This document shows positions 60,274 to 64,000 of a stretch of DNA of 64,000 nt, in pieces. The position numbers and the translations under genes are program-made. Numbering within the stretch: the stretch's first letter is position 1; every line of letters starts with the position of its first letter. The stretch is taken from NCBI GenBank assembly GCA_041395725.1, contig JAWKZW010000001.1:3850501-3914500 (forward strand), read 5' to 3'. The notes under the pieces were generated by a model that had not been told where the DNA came from, made no database searches, and saw only the letters and a list, made by a program, of their open reading frames with translations. Source of the DNA: Gammaproteobacteria bacterium. GTDB taxonomy: Bacteria; Pseudomonadota; Gammaproteobacteria; Pseudomonadales; Pseudohongiellaceae.

Positions 60274-61076
60274 TACTGTGCTAACTCCGGTGCTGCAATT
60301 GGCAATTCGATAATACGGGGCGCATCCAGGCCGCTGGAAACCCTGATAGCAGACTGGACTGCGGTGCGATAGTCACCTGCCGGCAACTCTTCCCAGGCCC
60401 GTGTTGTGTTATTCCAGTGACCGGTAACCTGTCGGTCTGTGCTCTGGAATAACAGTGCAATACGCCCTACCCGCAGAATATTCACTTCACGCTCTTCACC
60501 GTTGAGCATGATGGTATCCGGGTATGTCTCGTGGGTACGTCCGTAGAGAGTTTCGTTCTGGTACAGGACCAGGACCTGACGGAATCTCTCCGCGACGGAG
60601 ACATCGGGATTGTCAATCGCATTGCGGGCGAAAGTCAGGCGGTTGTTACGGGTTTCCATCTGAAAGGGCAGATCCAGCTCGATAAACTGCTCGATGCTGG
60701 CCATCATCTTTTCCATCAGCAGAGGAATCTCGCGGGTAACAACTTCAACGTTGGCGATACTCTCATCCAGGGTAGCGATGTTCCGTTCCTGGATAGAAAT
60801 CAACTGCCGATATTCCGCATTCAATACCAGCAAGGCCTCGAGGTTGTCATTTTCCTGCTTGAATTGCTCAAAGGTGGAGCTTGCAGCGTTCGCCAGTCGA
60901 TTAATTTCGGTCTGGATTTCCGCGAGCTCGTCATTTTTGCGTTCGAGAACGCTAAGCGCCTCATCAATCATACTGGTATCGGTCATGATCTCAGCAGCCT
61001 GCGTACTACTTGTCATGACAAACGCCAGAGAAAAGAGAGGCGCCAGGATCTTACTGGATATTCGACGGTAGTTCAT
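60273..61076 (-). CDS. DUF3450 domain protein (TonB2-type operon)
   Basis: A 267-residue protein. From the preferred ATG at 61,076 (AGGA 6 bases upstream), a signal peptide ends near T-Q-A-A (residues 1-27), and residues 30-120 form a coiled coil (L-E-R-K-N-D-E-L-A-E-I-Q-T-E-I-N-R-L). The rest is the DUF3450 body with P-F-Q-M-E-T-R-N-N-R-L and Y-G-R-T-H-E-T. DUF3450 genes regularly precede TtpC-exbB-exbD-tonB clusters; the protein probably sits in the periplasm. A longer frame from 61,187 is unlikely. Confidence 0.88.
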   Translation of the reverse strand: MNYRRISSKILAPLFSLAFVMTSSTQAAEIMTDTSMIDEALSVLERKNDELAEIQTEINRLANAASSTFEQFKQENDNLEALLVLNAEYRQLISIQERNIATLDESIANVEVVTREIPLLMEKMMASIEQFIELDLPFQMETRNNRLTFARNAIDNPDVSVAERFRQVLVLYQNETLYGRTHETYPDTIMLNGEEREVNILRVGRIALLFQSTDRQVTGHWNNTTRAWEELPAGDYRTAVQSAIRVSSGLDAPRIIELPIAAPELAQ

Positions 61077-61737
61077 TTTCCATCCTATCTGTTTATTCTT
61101 GATTTCAGTTGGACTTCCGCACCACAGACTGCCCTCGTTACTGCAAGCAATGAACAGGTGGATTGTGTGTCTGGCCATGACAGCCATTCAAACCCGCATG
61201 TCCCTGCTTACTCGATAGAGTTACGCCGTAAGGTTCAGAAGCCTAAAACCTAACCATACTTGTTTTATTATTGTCCCTAATTCGCCTGTCTGCCACAGGC
61301 ATTCCATTTGCTGTCTTAGCCCCTTACGGAACTGGCAGATCTCCCTGACAGAACTCAAAGCTGGTTACCTTTCTACTCACACACAACACAAGTGAGTGGG
61401 AAGGTAACCAATTGCTCTGACGTTTGCTTGCAGTCCTTTAAATCAGGTACTTGGTACCAAATTTTCGACTAGACTAACACAACCCCGCCGAATTTTAGAA
61501 CCTCTATATTAAGGAAGTTTCAATAAAATACGGGCTTTCAAGCCAAGGGCCACGTTAAAGGTATGAGCGCCCAAAACAGGGCCATGAGTTTGCCAGAAAA
61601 TGAAGCAGGAGTTGCCACAAACTGGCGCCAGGCAAGCACAGAGGCTGCGCACGGGACGTACGGAATTGGTGCAGGCAGTTCAGGGAAGTGACTGCAGTGG
61701 CAGGCTGAAGACAGCTACCACTGCAGCTCAAAGGATC
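61077..61737. other. Intergenic region upstream of the TonB2-type operon
   Basis: About 660 bases with the presumed promoter of the DUF3450-led operon and the 3' end of sucD. Near its right end, CTGCAGTGG (61,692-61,700) and CCACTGCAG (61,718-61,726) form a 9-bp stem just after the sucD stop; there is no T-run on the minus strand, so it may be a weak terminator or an mRNA-stabilising hairpin. No gene seen. Confidence 0.5.
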
Positions 61738-62610
61738 CTACCAGTTGGTAGCTTTTTGCAGTGCATTGCCGATATCAGCCAGGCTGCGTACCGTGCTGAC
61801 ACCAGCCTCCTGCAGGGCAGCAAACTTTTCTTCGGCCGTTCCCTTGCCGCCTGAAATGATGGCTCCGGCATGCCCCATACGCTTACCCGGCGGCGCTGTC
61901 ACTCCGGCAATATAGGAAACCACCGGCTTGCTTACATTATCCTTGATAAAGGCAGCGGCCTCTTCTTCGGCGGTACCGCCAATCTCTCCGATCATAACGA
62001 TTGCTTCGGTCTGATCATCTGCTTCAAACAGCTTAAGAATATCAATAAAGTTAGACCCTGGAATCGGGTCGCCACCAATACCGACACAGGAGGACTGTCC
62101 GAAACCGTAATCCGTGGTCTGCTTAACCGCCTCGTAAGTCAGCGTACCTGAGCGGGAGACAATCCCGACCTTGCCTGGCTTGTGAATATAACCGGGCATA
62201 ATGCCGATTTTGCATTCTCCCGGTGTAATCACCCCCGGGCAGTTGGGACCGATCAACCGGACGCCGCTCTGGTCGCATTTTTCCTTGGCGACCAGCATGT
62301 CCAGGGTGGGAATACCTTCGGTGATACAGACAATCAGTTTAATACCGCCATCCACGGCTTCGAGTATGGAATCTTTGCAGAACGGTGCCGGCACATAAAT
62401 GACTGAAGCCTCGGCTTCCGTTGCGTTGACGGCTTCCCGGACAGTGTTGAAGACCGGCAGCCCAAGGTGCTCCTGCCCGCCTTTGCCTGGCGTAACACCA
62501 CCGACCATTTTAGTGCCGTACTCGATCGCCTGTTCCGAGTGAAAGGTTCCCTGTGCACCGGTGAAACCCTGACAGATTACCCGGGTGTCCTTGTTTACCA
62601 GAATACTCAT
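61738..62610 (-). CDS. sucD: Succinyl-CoA synthetase alpha subunit
   Basis: A 290-residue alpha subunit of the TCA enzyme converting succinyl-CoA to succinate with ATP/GTP formation. N-terminal CoA-binding fold (V-N-K-D-T-R-V-I-C-Q-G-F-T-G), the phosphohistidine in M-G-H-A-G-A-I-I-S-G, and G-T-A-E-E-K are present. It overlaps the sucC stop by four bases and is therefore coupled to it. Confidence 0.97.
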   Translation of the reverse strand: MSILVNKDTRVICQGFTGAQGTFHSEQAIEYGTKMVGGVTPGKGGQEHLGLPVFNTVREAVNATEAEASVIYVPAPFCKDSILEAVDGGIKLIVCITEGIPTLDMLVAKEKCDQSGVRLIGPNCPGVITPGECKIGIMPGYIHKPGKVGIVSRSGTLTYEAVKQTTDYGFGQSSCVGIGGDPIPGSNFIDILKLFEADDQTEAIVMIGEIGGTAEEEAAAFIKDNVSKPVVSYIAGVTAPPGKRMGHAGAIISGGKGTAEEKFAALQEAGVSTVRSLADIGNALQKATNW

Positions 62611-63776
62611 TGTGCACCTCCCGTTGCTGCGACAACTTTTTCGGCAGCATCCGACAGACTGGTCGCCGCAATAATATTCAGACCACTGCGTTCCAGAACG
62701 TCACGCCCCTTCTCGGCATTGTTGCCTTCGAGCCGGACTACCACAGGAACTTCGACACCGACTTCTTCTACTGCACCTATGACGCCTTCCGCGATCAGGT
62801 CGCAACGTACAATACCGCCGAAAATGTTTACCAACACCGCTTTCACTTTGTCGTCAGAAAGGATGATCTTGAAGGCTTCGGTAACCCGTTCTTTGGTGGC
62901 ACCGCCCCCCACATCCAGAAAGTTGGCCGGCGAACCACCGAACAACTGAACGATGTCCATAGTTCCCATGGCCAGGCCGGCCCCGTTGACCATACAGCCG
63001 ATATTGCCATCCAGCGCAACATAGTTCAGATCCCACTTGGCCGCCAGCGCTTCCCGCTCGTCTTCCTGAGACGGATCGTGCATTTCCTGCAGCTTTGGCT
63101 GACGATACAGCGCATTGCCATCGATATTGATTTTGCCATCGAGGCAGTGCAGATTGCCCTCGTCAGTAATTACCAGGGGATTAATTTCCAGCAATGCCAG
63201 ATCCAGGTCGGTGAACAGCTTCGCCAGACCGAGAAACAGCTTGGTAAACTGTTTGTTCTGGGCGCTGTTCAGTCCCAGTTTGAAGGCAAGTTCCCGAGCC
63301 TGAAACGGCTGGGGCCCGGTGAGCGGATCTATTGTGGCTTTGAGGATTTTTTCCGGTGTTTCGTGCGCGACTTTTTCAATTTCCACGCCCCCTTCGGTAG
63401 AGGCCATAAAGACAATACGCCGAGAAGAACGATCTACCACGGCCCCCAGGTAAAGTTCACTGGCAATGTCGGTGCAGGACTCAACCAGGATTTTACTGAC
63501 CGGCTGTCCATTGGCATCGGTCTGGTAGGTCACAAGATTTTTACCTAGCCATTTTTCGGCAAAGGCTCTGACTTCGTCGGGGGTGGAAACCAGTTTCACG
63601 CCGCCTGCCTTTCCTCGTCCTCCGGCGTGGACCTGGGCCTTTACCACCCACTTGTCACCGCCAATCTTTTCGGCCGCCTCGACCGCTGCTTCTGCCGTAT
63701 CAACCGCATAGCCCTTGGATACGGGTAACCCGTATTCAGCAAACAGGGCTTTGGCCTGGTATTCGTGTAGATTCAT
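62607..63776 (-). CDS. sucC: Succinyl-CoA synthetase beta subunit
   Basis: A 389-residue ATP-grasp beta subunit. M-N-L-H-E-Y-Q-A-K-A-L-F and K-A-Q-V-H-A-G-G-R-G-K-A-G-G-V-K at the N-terminus, and the CoA-binding C-terminal part with G-G-I-V-R-C-D-L-I, are complete. First in the sucCD pair on the minus strand, 78 bases downstream of lpd. Confidence 0.97.
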   Translation of the reverse strand: MNLHEYQAKALFAEYGLPVSKGYAVDTAEAAVEAAEKIGGDKWVVKAQVHAGGRGKAGGVKLVSTPDEVRAFAEKWLGKNLVTYQTDANGQPVSKILVESCTDIASELYLGAVVDRSSRRIVFMASTEGGVEIEKVAHETPEKILKATIDPLTGPQPFQARELAFKLGLNSAQNKQFTKLFLGLAKLFTDLDLALLEINPLVITDEGNLHCLDGKINIDGNALYRQPKLQEMHDPSQEDEREALAAKWDLNYVALDGNIGCMVNGAGLAMGTMDIVQLFGGSPANFLDVGGGATKERVTEAFKIILSDDKVKAVLVNIFGGIVRCDLIAEGVIGAVEEVGVEVPVVVRLEGNNAEKGRDVLERSGLNIIAATSLSDAAEKVVAATGGAQ

Positions 63777-63854
63777 GAAAAGTCACCGCTTCTAATTTGA
63801 ACGGCGACGTGGCCCGTTGAGGCCAGTCGCCTGTGGTCTGAAATTGCTGGTTGA

Positions 63855-64000
63855 TCAGGTTCTTTTTTTTCTGTTGCCAATATGGATCGCATGCCCGTTG
63901 GCCGCCAGCGCTGCTTCGTGCACCGCCTCCGACAGTGAGGGATGGGAAAACATGGTCAACCCGATATCTTCGGCGCTGGCACTGAATTCCATGGCGATTA
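63855..64000 (-). CDS. lpd: Dihydrolipoamide dehydrogenase, C-terminal end (partial)
   Basis: The window edge cuts the gene. The visible 47 residues read A-M-E-F-S-A-S-A-E-D-I-G-L-T-M-F-S-H-P-S-L-S-E-A-V-H-E-A-A-L-A-A-N-G-H-A-I-H-I, the C-terminal dimerisation end of an E3 subunit (H-P-x-x-S-E with the active-site His). Order lpd-sucC-sucD is the usual end of the 2-oxoglutarate dehydrogenase operon. Confidence 0.9.
   Translation of the reverse strand, partial: IAMEFSASAEDIGLTMFSHPSLSEAVHEAALAANGHAIHIGNRKKRT

Noticed and set aside
62610..63548. 312-codon plus-strand frame
   Set aside because: Antisense shadow of sucC.
1..64000. CRISPR arrays, rRNA operons and tRNA genes
   Set aside because: No regularly spaced repeats, rRNA signatures or complete tRNA cloverleaf were found when reading both strands.

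Overview
The window looks like a chromosome segment of a free-living, probably marine, gammaproteobacterium. The right two thirds carries housekeeping blocks in familiar gammaproteobacterial order: rluC / yceD-rpmF-plsX-fabD-fabG-acpP-fabF-pabC-mltG-tmk-holB-pilZ, sucCD next to lpd, and a DUF3450 / TolQ-like / ExbB / ExbD / TonB / TPR cluster of the TonB2 type. PEP-CTERM proteins, a TonB2-type system and a molybdate operon fit an aquatic heterotroph. I cannot name the genus. No rRNA, tRNA or CRISPR array was found.

Bases 1 to about 22,400 form a mosaic accessory region, visibly richer in A+T than the rest. It starts with a RadC/JAMM protein typical of mobile islands, then remnants of IS91- and IS3-like transposases, a PEP-CTERM protein, a YegP-like protein, a secreted HNH nuclease with PKD-like repeats, a DUF2971 gene beside a frameshifted HNH gene, and a run of cassette-like single genes (lipoprotein, second PEP-CTERM protein, unknown secreted protein, membrane protein) whose spacers share sequence motifs. 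A deletion-derived IS66 element (13,361-14,652) follows. Then comes an integrated replicating element: iteron-like inverted repeats, an unknown gene, an AlpA-like regulator, a RepB-type primase/helicase, a dead IS256 copy with a perfect 8-bp target duplication, a 60-aa gene and a P4-type integrase. No att site or target tRNA could be recognised.

From 22,400 to 30,000 lie prc (tail-specific protease), an apparently intact tyrosine recombinase without cargo, and a molybdate uptake operon modABC. A ModE-type palindrome precedes modA, and a convergent modE overlaps the end of modC. From 30,000 to 37,000 there are mostly small secreted or membrane proteins. The standout is a Tat-type secreted Gly-Lys repeat protein (32,946-33,287) directly followed by a PqqD-domain/TPR/methyltransferase fusion (33,349-34,536). 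This resembles a precursor plus maturase pair and may be an undescribed peptide or protein modification system.

From 37,000 to 64,000 are gor, alkB overlapping an FAD oxidoreductase, a candidate small RNA with its own promoter and terminator (about 41,010-41,257), the tmk-holB-pilZ and fatty-acid clusters, argS, htpG, the TonB2-type energy-transduction operon, sucDC and the 3' end of lpd. Start codons were moved from the longest reading frame wherever a Shine-Dalgarno sequence, signal peptide or operator position argued for it.
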